Source of the DNA: Aequorivita iocasae | GTDB taxonomy: Bacteria; Bacteroidota; Bacteroidia; Flavobacteriales; Flavobacteriaceae | DNA: 64,000 nt | Direction of reading: 5' to 3' | NCBI RefSeq assembly: GCF_016757735.1 | Contig: NZ_CP068439.1 | Span: 1,302,001 to 1,366,000 of the forward strand | The notes under the pieces: generated by a model | Seen by the model: only the letters and a program-made list of their open reading frames with translations | What the model was told of the DNA's origin: nothing | Databases searched by the model: none | In this document: in pieces, positions 45,074 through 54,124 of the stretch | How the letters are laid out: every line of letters starts with the position of its first letter | Position numbering within the stretch: position 1 is the first letter of the stretch | Made by a program: the position numbers and the translations under genes

Positions 45074-46206
45074 TGAAGAACGTATACATTACAAGGATTG
45101 CGAAGTTTTTGCCCAACGAGCCTGTTGATAACGAGGCAATGGAAGAAAAACTAGGGGTTATCAACGGAAAAACCTCAAAGGCACGCCGTATCATCCTTCG
45201 GAACAACCAAATAAAAACGCGGTATTACGCCATCGACAAAGGTGGAAACGTAACCCATAACAACGCACAGCTTGCCGCAAAGGCGGTTGAGGCTTTGTGT
45301 GATGAAACTTTTAACAAAAACGATATTGAATTGCTGTCCTGCGGCACCTCCAGCCCAGACCAGATTTTGCCAAGCCACGCCGCAATGGTTCACGGCTTTT
45401 TAAAGAACGGAAACCTTGAAGTAAATTCCCCTTCCGGTGCTTGCTGTAGCGGAATGAACGCTTTGAAATATGGCTACATGGCCATAAAATCTGAACAAGT
45501 AAAAAATGCTGTTTGTACAGGTTCTGAAAGAACTTCCTCTTGGATGAAAGCTGATATTTTTGAGGATGAGGTAGCACATTTGCAACAAATTGACGAAAAC
45601 CCAATTTTAGCATTTAACAAAGAATTTTTACGATGGATGCTTTCAGACGGAGCTGGCGCAATGCTTTTGGAGAGTGAGCCCAAAGGTGAAACTCCTTTGA
45701 AAATTGAATGGATGGAAGGTTACAGTTACGCCTTTGAGCTGGAAACCTGTATGTATGCCGGTGGCGACAAACTGGAAGATGGAAGTCTTAAGCCGTGGAG
45801 CGAATACCCTGCAGATGTCTGGGGAAAAATGTCACTTTTCGCAATGAAACAGGACGTTAAATTGTTGGGTGAAAATATTCTTCAAAAAGGAGTGGAAAGC
45901 ATGAAAGATGCCATGGCAAAGCACAACATTACCGAAGATGATATTGATTATTATCTGCCACATATCTCCTCCTATTATTTTAAGGAAAATCTTTATAACG
46001 AAATTGAACGCCAAGGCTTGCATATGCCTTGGGAAAAATGGTTTTTAAACCTTCAAAAAGTAGGCAACGTTGGGGCAGGTTCCATATATCTTATGTTAGA
46101 AGAATTAGTACATTCCGGAAAATTAAAAAAAGGAGATAAAATATTTTTGCAAGTACCCGAAAGTGCACGATTCGCTTATTCCTACGCCTATTTAACAGTT
46201 GTTTAA
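45073..46206 (+). CDS. darB: Dialkylresorcinol ketosynthase DarB (KAS III-like)
   Basis: A protein of 377 residues with a thiolase fold of the KAS III type. The active-site Cys lies in SPSGACCSGMNA (Cys125, beside Cys124). The His lies in LPHISS and the Asn in GNVGAGSIY, giving the full Cys-His-Asn triad. It joins two fatty-acid-derived beta-keto units into a cyclohexanedione that becomes the dialkylresorcinol alcohol part of flexirubin. It overlaps darA by one base and directly precedes two dehydratase-like genes. Confidence 0.88.
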   Translation: MKNVYITRIAKFLPNEPVDNEAMEEKLGVINGKTSKARRIILRNNQIKTRYYAIDKGGNVTHNNAQLAAKAVEALCDETFNKNDIELLSCGTSSPDQILPSHAAMVHGFLKNGNLEVNSPSGACCSGMNALKYGYMAIKSEQVKNAVCTGSERTSSWMKADIFEDEVAHLQQIDENPILAFNKEFLRWMLSDGAGAMLLESEPKGETPLKIEWMEGYSYAFELETCMYAGGDKLEDGSLKPWSEYPADVWGKMSLFAMKQDVKLLGENILQKGVESMKDAMAKHNITEDDIDYYLPHISSYYFKENLYNEIERQGLHMPWEKWFLNLQKVGNVGAGSIYLMLEELVHSGKLKKGDKIFLQVPESARFAYSYAYLTVV

Positions 46207-46644
46207 ATGAACGATTTCACTGAAACAATAACGGACAAAAATTTTATCGGAAAGTTGATTCCGCAAAAATCGCCGTTTGTGATGGTGGATAAATTGCTTC
46301 ATTTTGAAGAAAAAAAAGTCGTTGCAGGCTTGACCATTTCCGAAGATAACATATTTACGCAAAACAATAGATTTACAGCTCCAGGCTTGATTGAGCATAT
46401 GGCGCAAACCGTTGCTCTTTACACGGGGTACCAATTTTTTTTGAAAGATGAAAGTGCTCCTACTGGCTACATTGGTGCCATAAAAAAAGCAGAAATTTTT
46501 GAGCTTCCTTCTGTGGGAAATGAATTGAAAACTACCGTAATAATTTTACACGATATTATGGGAGTTACGCTTGTAACCGCCGAAACTGAAAGTGATGGAA
46601 AAGTTATCGCTTCCAGTGAAATGAAAACCGTATTGGCCCATTGA
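46207..46644 (+). CDS. Hotdog FabZ/ApeP-like dehydratase subunit lacking the catalytic His
   Basis: A protein of 145 residues with a single hotdog fold. The conserved FabZ start LPHRxPF is LIPQKSPF here, so the catalytic His is Gln20. The Glu is kept in GLIEHMAQ (Glu63). It overlaps the next gene, a sister with both residues, by one base. The likely state is a heterodimer in which this subunit is inactive or supplies half a site, like the ApeI/ApeP pair of aryl polyene synthesis. Confidence 0.87.
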   Translation: MNDFTETITDKNFIGKLIPQKSPFVMVDKLLHFEEKKVVAGLTISEDNIFTQNNRFTAPGLIEHMAQTVALYTGYQFFLKDESAPTGYIGAIKKAEIFELPSVGNELKTTVIILHDIMGVTLVTAETESDGKVIASSEMKTVLAH

Positions 46645-47102
46645 TGAAAAATCCAGACGTTTCAAATATTGACGTTTCCAACTATTTACCGCACCGAGCG
46701 CCGATGCTTATGGTAACATCCGTTTTGGAAATTGACGATATTTCGGTTGCCACAAAGTTTCATATTTCAGAAGACTGTATTTTTTTGAAAGAAGGAAAAT
46801 TTTCTGAAACGGGGTTAATTGAAAATGCTGCTCAAGCAGCGTCTGGCGTTGTGGGACAAAGTTTTTTTGAAAAAGATGATTTGGACGGCACGGGCAATAA
46901 ATTGGTTGGCTACATAAGCGCCATAAAAAAAGTTGAAATACTTCAACTTCCAAAAGCTGGAGATACCATAATTACCAAGGCAAAACTACTTTCAAGATTT
47001 GATACTGGCGAAGTAACCATGTGCAGTCTTGAGGCGCAAACATTTCTTGCTGAAAAATTAATTGTATCTTCTACCATGAATTTTTTAATCCATGAAGTCT
47101 GA
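46644..47102 (+). CDS. Hotdog FabZ-like 3-hydroxyacyl-ACP dehydratase
   Basis: A protein of 152 residues from the ATG at 46644 (overlapping TGA of the previous gene). An in-frame TTG one codon upstream is less likely. It has YLPHRAPMLMV with the catalytic His17 and GLIENAAQ with Glu60, both intact. It removes water from 3-hydroxyacyl-ACP to form each trans double bond of the polyene. Probable partner of the preceding His-less subunit. Confidence 0.88.
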   Translation: MKNPDVSNIDVSNYLPHRAPMLMVTSVLEIDDISVATKFHISEDCIFLKEGKFSETGLIENAAQAASGVVGQSFFEKDDLDGTGNKLVGYISAIKKVEILQLPKAGDTIITKAKLLSRFDTGEVTMCSLEAQTFLAEKLIVSSTMNFLIHEV

Positions 47103-47104
47103 TT

Positions 47105-47506
47105 ATGAAGAAAAAAGAAGTGCCCCAGGATAAAAGTAATCTGGAATCCGCAAATTTCCGCGAACTCTGCTACGCTGTTGATGACAACGGTGAATATACC
47201 ACAGCCCATAGCACGGGCTGGGATCCTAAGAAAATTGCCTTAGACAATGCAATCGAAGAAATAAATGCTCGTATTGCAGATGCCAAAAACCGTGTAATCA
47301 AAGGCGAAACCAGTCCAATAGAATATTATATGGAACTTCACAAAATGGACGTAGGTATTTTGGCAAGTTATGTTGGTTTTTGGCAATGGAAAGTAAAACG
47401 ACACTTCAAACCTTCGATTTTCAAAAAATTGAGTGACAAGACATTAAATAAATATGCTGAGGCCTTTGAGATTTCAATAGAAGAACTTCAGAACATTTCA
47501 AAATAA
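47105..47506 (+). CDS. Small cytoplasmic protein of the pigment operon, unknown
   Basis: A protein of 133 residues, helical and charged (IALDNAIEEINARIADAKNRV, MDVGILASYVGFWQWKVKRHF). No signal peptide or membrane helix. I recall similar small proteins at this spot in flexirubin clusters, but no function. It overlaps the BtrH-type gene by one base, pointing to coupled translation and perhaps a complex with it. Confidence 0.8.
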   Translation: MKKKEVPQDKSNLESANFRELCYAVDDNGEYTTAHSTGWDPKKIALDNAIEEINARIADAKNRVIKGETSPIEYYMELHKMDVGILASYVGFWQWKVKRHFKPSIFKKLSDKTLNKYAEAFEISIEELQNISK

Positions 47507-48501
47507 TGGAAATAGATTTTACCCACCACCAATCTGCACATTGTGAAAACGGCGTAGTTTCAAACTTAATGAAGCACAACGGCTTTAGCGTTAGTGAACC
47601 CATGGTTTTTGGTATTGGTAGCGGTTTGTTGTTTTGCTACATTCCATTGTTGAAAGTAAACCATGCGCCCGTAATTACGTATCGAGCCCTGCCGGGGCAT
47701 ATTTTCAAGAAATTTGCAAAGCGCACCGGTGTAAAAATGAAGCGCGAAAAATTTAAAAATCCAAAAGATGCCAAAGCGCGTTTGGATGAAAATCTTGAAA
47801 AAAACAATCCCGTTGGGTTGCAAGTTGGAGTTTACAATTTGGTTTACTTTCCCGACGAATATCGTTTCCATTTCAACGCACACAATATGGTGGTTTATGG
47901 AAAAGAGGGCAACCGTTATTTAATAAGCGATCCTGTAATGGAAGACGTTACTTCCCTATCCGAAAAAGAACTGGAAAAAGTGCGTTTCGCCAAAGGAGCT
48001 TTTTCGCCGAAAGGACATATGTATTACCCGATTTCCTTTCCTGAAAAACTGGAACTTGAAACAGCCATCGTAAAAGGAATTAAAGATACTTGCAAAGCAA
48101 TGCTTGCTCCAGTTTCATTTGTTGGCGTAAAAGGAATTCACAAAATAGCTGGATTAATCAGAAAATGGCCGAAGAAAAAAGGAGTTAAAACTGCAAACCA
48201 TTATTTAGGGCAAGTAGTGCGGATGCAGGAAGAAATTGGTACTGGCGGTGGGGGCTTCCGTTATATTTACGCGGCATTTTTACAGGAAGCTGGAAAACTT
48301 TTAGGCAATGAAAAGTTAATTGAGCTTTCAAAAGAAATGACCGAGATTGGCGATTTGTGGCGCGATTTCGCTTTGGAAGCATCTCGAATCTACAAAAACC
48401 GTAGCGCCCAAACAGATAGTTACAACAAAGTGGCTGACCAGCTAGACCATATTGCCAATTTGGAAAAGGTGTTTTTTAAGAAGTTAAAAAAAGCGATATA
48501 A
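47506..48501 (+). CDS. BtrH N-terminal domain protein (peptidase-like acyltransferase)
   Basis: A protein of 331 residues. Residues 1-145 resemble the BtrH N-terminal domain with the start HHQSAHCENGVVSNLMKHNG (Cys13 preceded by His) and a later FNAHNMVVYGKEGNRYLISDP carrying a His and Asp. That gives a Cys-His-Asp arrangement like papain-type acyltransferases. BtrH moves an acyl group from ACP to butirosin. Here it may move the polyenoyl chain from ACP to the resorcinol. The C-terminal half is helical. Substrate is inference; the gene lies between the small unknown gene and the ABC exporter. Confidence 0.82.
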   Translation: MEIDFTHHQSAHCENGVVSNLMKHNGFSVSEPMVFGIGSGLLFCYIPLLKVNHAPVITYRALPGHIFKKFAKRTGVKMKREKFKNPKDAKARLDENLEKNNPVGLQVGVYNLVYFPDEYRFHFNAHNMVVYGKEGNRYLISDPVMEDVTSLSEKELEKVRFAKGAFSPKGHMYYPISFPEKLELETAIVKGIKDTCKAMLAPVSFVGVKGIHKIAGLIRKWPKKKGVKTANHYLGQVVRMQEEIGTGGGGFRYIYAAFLQEAGKLLGNEKLIELSKEMTEIGDLWRDFALEASRIYKNRSAQTDSYNKVADQLDHIANLEKVFFKKLKKAI

Positions 48502-48529
48502 AACGTCCTTCAATAGAGAATTTGAGGCA

Positions 48530-49273
48530 ATGATTGAAATAAACCAACTTTCAAAAAAATACACAGGCGCCGAATACTTTTCGGTAAAAGACCTTAATTT
48601 GAAAGTTGAAAAAGGCGAAATCTACGGGCTGCTGGGCCCAAATGGCGCGGGAAAAACCACGCTTATTTCCATGCTCACTTCTTTGTTGAAACCCACTTCG
48701 GGTTCCTTCACAATTAATGGATTGAGTTTTAAGGAACACAAAAACCAATTGAAACAATTAATTGGCATCGTTCCGCAGGAATATGCACTATATCCCACAC
48801 TTACCGCTTTTGAGAATTTGGAATACTTCGGGAGTATGTACGGAATTAAAGGCGAAATTTTAAAAAACTCCATTAACGAACATCTGGAAATAATGGGCCT
48901 TTCAAAATTCGCAAATAAAAAATCCGATACGTTTTCCGGTGGAATGAAGCGTCGTGTAAACTTGATTGCTGGAATACTTCACCAACCCAAAGTTTTATTT
49001 TTAGATGAGCCAACAGTAGGGGTGGACGTACAATCCAAAAATGTGATTATCGACCATTTAAAACTGTTGAATAAACAAGGAACAACCATTGTTTACACCT
49101 CCCACCATTTAAACGAAGCCGAATTTTTTTGCACGCACGTTGCCATTATTGACCGCGGGGAGATTATTGTAAAAGGAGTTCCTTCACAATTGATAAAAAT
49201 TCAACCCGAAGCCAAAAATCTTGAAGAAGTATTTTTGGCAAAAACCGGCAAAGCCCTTCGCGACCATGCATAA
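48530..49273 (+). CDS. ABC transporter ATP-binding protein
   Basis: A protein of 247 residues. Walker A is GPNGAGKTT at 36-44, the Q-loop is in IVPQEYALYP, the signature is FSGGMKRR, Walker B is VLFLDEPTVGVD, and the switch His is in YTSHHLNEAEFF. It powers the permease encoded immediately after, overlapping by 8 bp. In the pigment operon the pair probably exports the finished or intermediate pigment from the inner membrane. Confidence 0.95.
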   Translation: MIEINQLSKKYTGAEYFSVKDLNLKVEKGEIYGLLGPNGAGKTTLISMLTSLLKPTSGSFTINGLSFKEHKNQLKQLIGIVPQEYALYPTLTAFENLEYFGSMYGIKGEILKNSINEHLEIMGLSKFANKKSDTFSGGMKRRVNLIAGILHQPKVLFLDEPTVGVDVQSKNVIIDHLKLLNKQGTTIVYTSHHLNEAEFFCTHVAIIDRGEIIVKGVPSQLIKIQPEAKNLEEVFLAKTGKALRDHA

Positions 49274-50534
49274 ACTTTGGGCTTCCACATATAAGGAAAT
49301 GCTTTTGCTAATCCGCGATTTGGGGGGAATAGCGATTCTTTTTATAATGCCATTGTTGCTTTTGATTGTCATCACTTTAGTGCAGGACAGCACTTTCAGA
49401 ACCATTAGCGATATAAAAATTCCCGTGCTTTTGGTGGATAACGACAAAGGCGAAGTTTCAAAAAAAATCATTGATAACCTCTCCGAATCCAATTCGTTTG
49501 AAATTCTCCAGAAATCTTCCGAAGAAGATGCAAAGGAGGCTGTTTTCTCCGGAAAATATCAACTCGCCATTGTGATTCCCGAGAATCTTTCGGCATCGCT
49601 TCAAAAGAAAGTGAACCAAAATGTGGAAGGAATTTTGTCAAAATTTGGGTTGGAAGAAGATACTTTGGCGGTTGCAAAGGAAACGATACCGCAAAAGGAG
49701 GTCCGTTTGTATTTTGACCCCGCAACGCAGGTAAGCTTTAAATCTTCCGTGAAAAACGGCATCGATAAAATGATTTCGAAAATTGAAACGCAAAGCATCT
49801 ACAAAGCGTTTCAAACGGAATTGGGCGAAGACGATGCCGAACCTATTTTTGAAACAGAAAGCTTTATCGCTTTTAAAGAAATTCTTCCCACAAAAAACAA
49901 TGAGGAAATCATTCCGAACTCAGCACAGCACAACGTTCCGGCGTGGACGCTTTTTGCAATTTTCTTTATTATTGTGCCGCTTTCAATCAATCTTTTAAAA
50001 GAAAAAAATCAAGGCACTTTTGTCCGTTTGCGCACCCAGCCAGTTAATTACGCCACAGTTTTGGGCGGAAAAACAATCGTTTATCTCGCGGTCTGTCTTG
50101 TTCAATTTACGTTAATGCTGCTCGTGGGAATTTTTCTTTTTCCCGCCATCGGCCTGCCGGGAGTTGACGTTTCCGGAAAGTTGCCGATGTTATATTTAGT
50201 CGCGCTTTTTTCTGGGCTTGCCGCAATTGGGCTGGGATTGCTGATTGGCACCTTAGCAAAAACACAGGAACAGGCAGCACCGTTTGGCGCCACTTCGGTG
50301 GTTATTTTGGCGGCGCTCGGCGGCGTTTGGGTACCCGTTTTCGTAATGCCGAAATTTATGCAGTTTGTTTCCAAAATTTCCCCGATGAACTGGGGCTTGG
50401 AAGCGTTTTACGATGTATTTTTAAGAAATGTGGGTTTTGTTAAAATCCTTCCCGAAATTTCGTTATTATTGTTGTTCTTCCTCACAACAATCATAATAGC
50501 AATAATTTATAACCGAAGAAAAAATGCCCTCTGA
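49266..50534 (+). CDS. ABC-2 type transporter permease
   Basis: A protein of 422 residues from the ATG at 49266 (MHKLWASTYKEMLLLIRD). The 15 codons upstream overlap the ATPase gene and are unlikely to be used. One N-terminal helix (about 20-43), a large periplasmic domain (about 45-220) and a C-terminal bundle of five helices give the YhhJ/ABC-2 layout. It partners the ATPase gene. Substrate unknown; a pigment or precursor export role is inferred from context. Confidence 0.92.
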   Translation: MHKLWASTYKEMLLLIRDLGGIAILFIMPLLLLIVITLVQDSTFRTISDIKIPVLLVDNDKGEVSKKIIDNLSESNSFEILQKSSEEDAKEAVFSGKYQLAIVIPENLSASLQKKVNQNVEGILSKFGLEEDTLAVAKETIPQKEVRLYFDPATQVSFKSSVKNGIDKMISKIETQSIYKAFQTELGEDDAEPIFETESFIAFKEILPTKNNEEIIPNSAQHNVPAWTLFAIFFIIVPLSINLLKEKNQGTFVRLRTQPVNYATVLGGKTIVYLAVCLVQFTLMLLVGIFLFPAIGLPGVDVSGKLPMLYLVALFSGLAAIGLGLLIGTLAKTQEQAAPFGATSVVILAALGGVWVPVFVMPKFMQFVSKISPMNWGLEAFYDVFLRNVGFVKILPEISLLLLFFLTTIIIAIIYNRRKNAL

Positions 50535-50952
50535 CACTAAAAAAGAAATAAGTTTTACATCTGAAATTCGGGTGCGCTTCACAGAAACAGACCCTTTGGG
50601 AATTGTATGGCACGGCAATTATATTCAGTATTTTGAAGATGGTCGCGAAGCTTTTGGGCGCGAGCACGGTATTTCGTATTTGGAACAAAAGGCAAACGGT
50701 TACACTTCGCCCATTGTGAAATCTTCCTGCGAGCATAAACTCCCGTTGCGTTATGGCGATGTGGCAACTATAAAAACGACTTTCGTTCCCTCTGCTGCGG
50801 CAAAAATGATTTTTCAATATCGAATTTTTGACCCCAAGGGAAGATTGGTCTGTTTGGGTGAAACCATTCAGGTTTTTTTGAATGAAAAGGGAGAGCTTTC
50901 ACTTACAACGCCCGATTTTTTTGCAAAATGGAAGGAAAAAATGGGATTATAA
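50524..50952 (+). CDS. 4HBT-type acyl-CoA/ACP thioesterase
   Basis: A protein of 142 residues with a hotdog fold. The 4HBT motif is TETDPLGIVWHGNYIQYFED with catalytic Asp23. It hydrolyses acyl thioesters, perhaps releasing stalled or finished chains from the carrier protein. It overlaps the end of the permease gene by 11 bp and is 3 bp before a ketosynthase. Confidence 0.92.
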   Translation: MPSDTKKEISFTSEIRVRFTETDPLGIVWHGNYIQYFEDGREAFGREHGISYLEQKANGYTSPIVKSSCEHKLPLRYGDVATIKTTFVPSAAAKMIFQYRIFDPKGRLVCLGETIQVFLNEKGELSLTTPDFFAKWKEKMGL

Positions 50953-50955
50953 AAA

Positions 50956-52104
50956 ATGGGAAAAACCTTCGTTTCATATAACAATATTTTTGGCAGTCTA
51001 GGTTTTGACAGCGAAACGGTAGTTGAAAAAATTTCAAAAGGAAAATCAGGCCTTGCAAAATTTGAGGATGCTTCCCTTTTGCCCGAACCGTTTTGCGCTT
51101 CAATGATTTCTTCTGAAAAAGTTGAAGAGGAATTCAGTAAAATTAGTAACGCTTCAAAATTTACAAAGTTGGAGCAAATGATGATTCTTTCGTTGAAAGA
51201 GGTTATTGATGCTTCAAATATTCTGTTGAATGAAAAAGTTGGATTAATCATTTCGACAACAAAAGGAAACATTGACGTACTTGAAAGTGAAAGCAATTTT
51301 CCCGAAAGTCGCGCATATTTAAGTGAATTGGGAAAAACAATCCAAAACTTTTTCGGTTTTAAAAATGAAGCGATTGTACTTTCAAACGCTTGTGTTTCGG
51401 GCGTTTTGGCAATTTCGGTTGCAAAAAGTTTTATTTCCGAAGGAAAATACAACCATGTTTTTATAACCAGTGGCGATTTGGTTACGAAATTTATCCTTTC
51501 GGGCTTTCATTCGTTTCAGGCATTATCAGCAGAACCTTGCAAGCCCTATGATAAAAATAGGGTTGGAATTAATTTAGGCGAAGTTGCCGCAAGTGCTTTG
51601 GTTACTTCTTCCGAAGAAGATCTTCCAATGGAAGCCGTTGAAATTTTAGGCGACGCAACCTGCAACGACGCAAACCATATTTCGGGTCCGTCGCGAACCG
51701 GTGAAGGGCTTTTCCGAAGTGTGAAATCTGCTTTAAAAGAAGCAAATATTACAGCTGCGGAAATAGATTACGTTTCCGCACACGGCACTGCCACGCCATT
51801 CAATGACGAAATGGAGGCCATCGCCTTCAGCCGTTTGGAAATGGAAAACGTACCGTTGAACAGTTTAAAAGGATTTTTTGGACACACTTTAGGTGCTTCA
51901 GGGTTATTGGAAACCATTGTGGGAATGCATTCCCTAAAAAATGATACACTTTTCATTTCCAAGGGGTTTGACGAACTTGGAGTTTCAAAAAATATCAATA
52001 TCATCAAAGCTAATACGCCAAAAGTGATGAAAACTTTCCTAAAAACTGCATCGGGTTTTGGGGGGTGCAACACCGCGGTGATATATAAAAAAGCAAACAA
52101 CTAA
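50956..52104 (+). CDS. Beta-ketoacyl synthase (FabF-like, diverged)
   Basis: A protein of 382 residues. The triad is present: Cys146 (LSNACVSGVLA), His in AHGTATPFND and His in GFFGHTLGAS. The N-terminus lacks the standard VVITGxG strand and the protein is shorter and more diverged than the other two FabF-like enzymes. It would extend either the polyene or the alkyl chains. Position after the thioesterase and before the methyltransferase. Confidence 0.9.
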   Translation: MGKTFVSYNNIFGSLGFDSETVVEKISKGKSGLAKFEDASLLPEPFCASMISSEKVEEEFSKISNASKFTKLEQMMILSLKEVIDASNILLNEKVGLIISTTKGNIDVLESESNFPESRAYLSELGKTIQNFFGFKNEAIVLSNACVSGVLAISVAKSFISEGKYNHVFITSGDLVTKFILSGFHSFQALSAEPCKPYDKNRVGINLGEVAASALVTSSEEDLPMEAVEILGDATCNDANHISGPSRTGEGLFRSVKSALKEANITAAEIDYVSAHGTATPFNDEMEAIAFSRLEMENVPLNSLKGFFGHTLGASGLLETIVGMHSLKNDTLFISKGFDELGVSKNINIIKANTPKVMKTFLKTASGFGGCNTAVIYKKANN

Positions 52105-52114
52105 CCAACTATAC

Positions 52115-53182
52115 ATGCAAACGACCACAAAAAAAATAAATGCACTGGAAGCTTTGGAGGAAGCGCACAAAATTGCCTTTGCCCCTTTTGTTTTCCAAGC
52201 TTCCGTATCACTTCGAAAACTCGGGATTTTGGATTATATTTTTGAAAATAGGGAAAATGGTGGTCCCACGGCCCAGAAGATTTCAGAAGAGCTTTCACTA
52301 AGCCCCTATGGCGTTGGGGTGCTTTTGGAAATTGCGCTTACATCAAACATTTTGAGCAAAAATGAAGCTGAAAAATATGAGCTCACCAAAATTGGTTATT
52401 TTTTGAATTTTGACACTACGGCTAGCGTCAACCTTAATTTTGCGCACGACGTTTGTTACAAAGGGCTGTTTCATTTAAATGATTCCATAAAAACAGGCAA
52501 GCCCGAAGGACTCAAAGAATTAGGACATTGGCCAACAATCTATGAAGGACTTTCCCAGTTAAAACCTTCCGAACAAAAGGCGTGGTTTGATTTTGACCAT
52601 CATTATTCAGACAATATTTTTGGTGAAGCACTCGAAAAGATTTTTCAGAAAAACCCAAAAGTGCTATTTGATGTAGGTGGAAATACTGGCAAGTTCTCCA
52701 TTAAATGTTGCAATTTTAATGATGATGTAAAAGTGAAAATTGTTGATTTGCCCGGACAACTGAATATGGCTATGGCAAATGCCGAAAGCAACGGTTTTAA
52801 GGATAGAATTTCTGGATATGCCATTGATTGGCTTTCTGAAAACCCACAAATTCCAAGCGGGGCAGACCTTATTTGGATGTGCCAATTTCTGGATTGTTTT
52901 TCCGAAGCAGAAATTTTACAAATTTTGAAAACATGCGCAAAATCCATGGATGCCGATACCGAGTTGGTGATTGTAGAAACCTTTACAGACCGGCAGGCTT
53001 TTAAGGCTTCGCAATTTATTCTTGAAGCAACATCCCTTTATTTTACAGTACTTGCAAACGGAAATAGCAAAATGTACCCAGCAAGCGTTTTTATAAAATT
53101 AATTGAAAAAGCAGGCTTGCAATTGCAGGAAGACATCCAAATTGGTGACTATCACACAATGTTAGTTTGCAAAAAGAAATAA
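52115..53182 (+). CDS. SAM-dependent methyltransferase (O-methyltransferase type)
   Basis: A protein of 355 residues. An N-terminal winged-helix dimerisation region (about 20-100: GPTAQKISEELSLSPYGVGVLLEI) is followed by a Rossmann fold with the SAM loop LFDVGGNTGKFS at about 187 and LPGQLNMA after it. The layout is that of small-molecule methyltransferases. It probably methylates the aryl ring or its hydroxyl. Some flexirubins carry ring methyl groups; O- or C-methylation cannot be told apart here. Confidence 0.9.
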   Translation: MQTTTKKINALEALEEAHKIAFAPFVFQASVSLRKLGILDYIFENRENGGPTAQKISEELSLSPYGVGVLLEIALTSNILSKNEAEKYELTKIGYFLNFDTTASVNLNFAHDVCYKGLFHLNDSIKTGKPEGLKELGHWPTIYEGLSQLKPSEQKAWFDFDHHYSDNIFGEALEKIFQKNPKVLFDVGGNTGKFSIKCCNFNDDVKVKIVDLPGQLNMAMANAESNGFKDRISGYAIDWLSENPQIPSGADLIWMCQFLDCFSEAEILQILKTCAKSMDADTELVIVETFTDRQAFKASQFILEATSLYFTVLANGNSKMYPASVFIKLIEKAGLQLQEDIQIGDYHTMLVCKKK

Positions 53183-53186
53183 TATA

Positions 53187-53804
53187 GTGGCTGAAAATTT
53201 TCACATAAAAAAATATTGCCATATTAAAAAACAAACGATTTCAGTAAATGGGCGTATTCTTTTTGAAGATGGGCACCAAGATTTTTCGGTATTTATAAAA
53301 AATGCCTACAAAATTTTGAAAACTACTTATCCTAAGTTTTTTAAAATGGACAATCTCAGCAAGCTTGCCTTTTTGGCGGCAGATGTTCTGTTGAAAAACG
53401 AAAATTTAAACGAAGAAGAAAATAATATTGCCTTAATTTTTTCAAACAGAGCATCCAGTTTGGATACCGACCGAAAACACCAAGCAGCCATTGAAAATAG
53501 TGATGAATACTTCCCCAGTCCGGCTGTTTTTGTTTACACCCTGCCAAATATTTGTTTGGGCGAGATAAGTATCAAACACAGGCTGTATTCTGAAAATAGT
53601 TTTTTTATCTTTGACCGCTTTAATGCGGAATACTTGCAACTGTACGCCAACAGTTTATTGCGAAGCGGAAAAGCAGAAAAAGTACTTTGTGGTTGGGTAG
53701 ATTTAGACGAAAACAGCTACGATGCTTTTTTATATTTAGTTGAAAAAGAAGGCGAAATTGAACATAAAACTGAAGAAATAACCAGATTATACAACATATT
53801 ATGA
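53187..53804 (+). CDS. Half-length ketosynthase-like protein without active-site residues
   Basis: A protein of 205 residues with a GTG start. It resembles only the first half of a thiolase-fold ketosynthase: ALIFSNRASSLDTDRKH, then FPSPAVFVYTLPNICLGEISIKH and the strand KVLCGWVDLDE. It has no TACSS-type Cys and lacks the half that carries both His. It cannot condense on its own, and may stabilise or shape a KS complex. It overlaps the next carrier-protein gene by 4 bp (ATGA). Confidence 0.85.
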   Translation: MAENFHIKKYCHIKKQTISVNGRILFEDGHQDFSVFIKNAYKILKTTYPKFFKMDNLSKLAFLAADVLLKNENLNEEENNIALIFSNRASSLDTDRKHQAAIENSDEYFPSPAVFVYTLPNICLGEISIKHRLYSENSFFIFDRFNAEYLQLYANSLLRSGKAEKVLCGWVDLDENSYDAFLYLVEKEGEIEHKTEEITRLYNIL

Positions 53805-54058
53805 GCGAATTAAAAGAAGAATTAAAAGGAAAAATCATAGAGCAATTAAATCTTGAAGATGTATCAGTAGCAGACATTGCAGATGATGACGCCCTTTTTG
53901 GCGACGGACTTGGATTGGATTCCATAGATGCACTGGAACTTATCGTGATGCTAGATAAAGATTACGGCATCCGTTTGAGCGACCCAAAAGAAGGCAGAAA
54001 GATTTTTGAATCTGTGCAGGTAATGGCTGATTATATTGAGGAACACCGCACAAAGTAA
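53801..54058 (+). CDS. Acyl carrier protein (second)
   Basis: A protein of 85 residues with the carrier motif GLGLDSIDALELIVML (Ser41), slightly different from the first carrier protein (LELDSLD). ATGA overlap with the preceding half-ketosynthase gene. Having two carriers suggests separate lines for the aryl polyene and the alkyl units. Confidence 0.94.
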   Translation: MSELKEELKGKIIEQLNLEDVSVADIADDDALFGDGLGLDSIDALELIVMLDKDYGIRLSDPKEGRKIFESVQVMADYIEEHRTK

Positions 54059-54068
54059 TATTTTGAAT

Positions 54069-54094
54069 GTCATGCGGAGCGCAGTCGAAGCATA
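54069..54094 (+). repeat. Dispersed GAGCGNAGTCGAAG repeat (copy 4)
   Basis: ATGCGGAGCGCAGTCGAAGCAT, in the 66-bp gap between the second carrier protein and the next ketosynthase. Its ATGC and GCAT ends pair. It shows that the element occurs inside the pigment operon too. Confidence 0.7.
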
Positions 54095-54124
54095 TTGAAT
54101 GTTCACAAAATTCTTAATTTTTAA

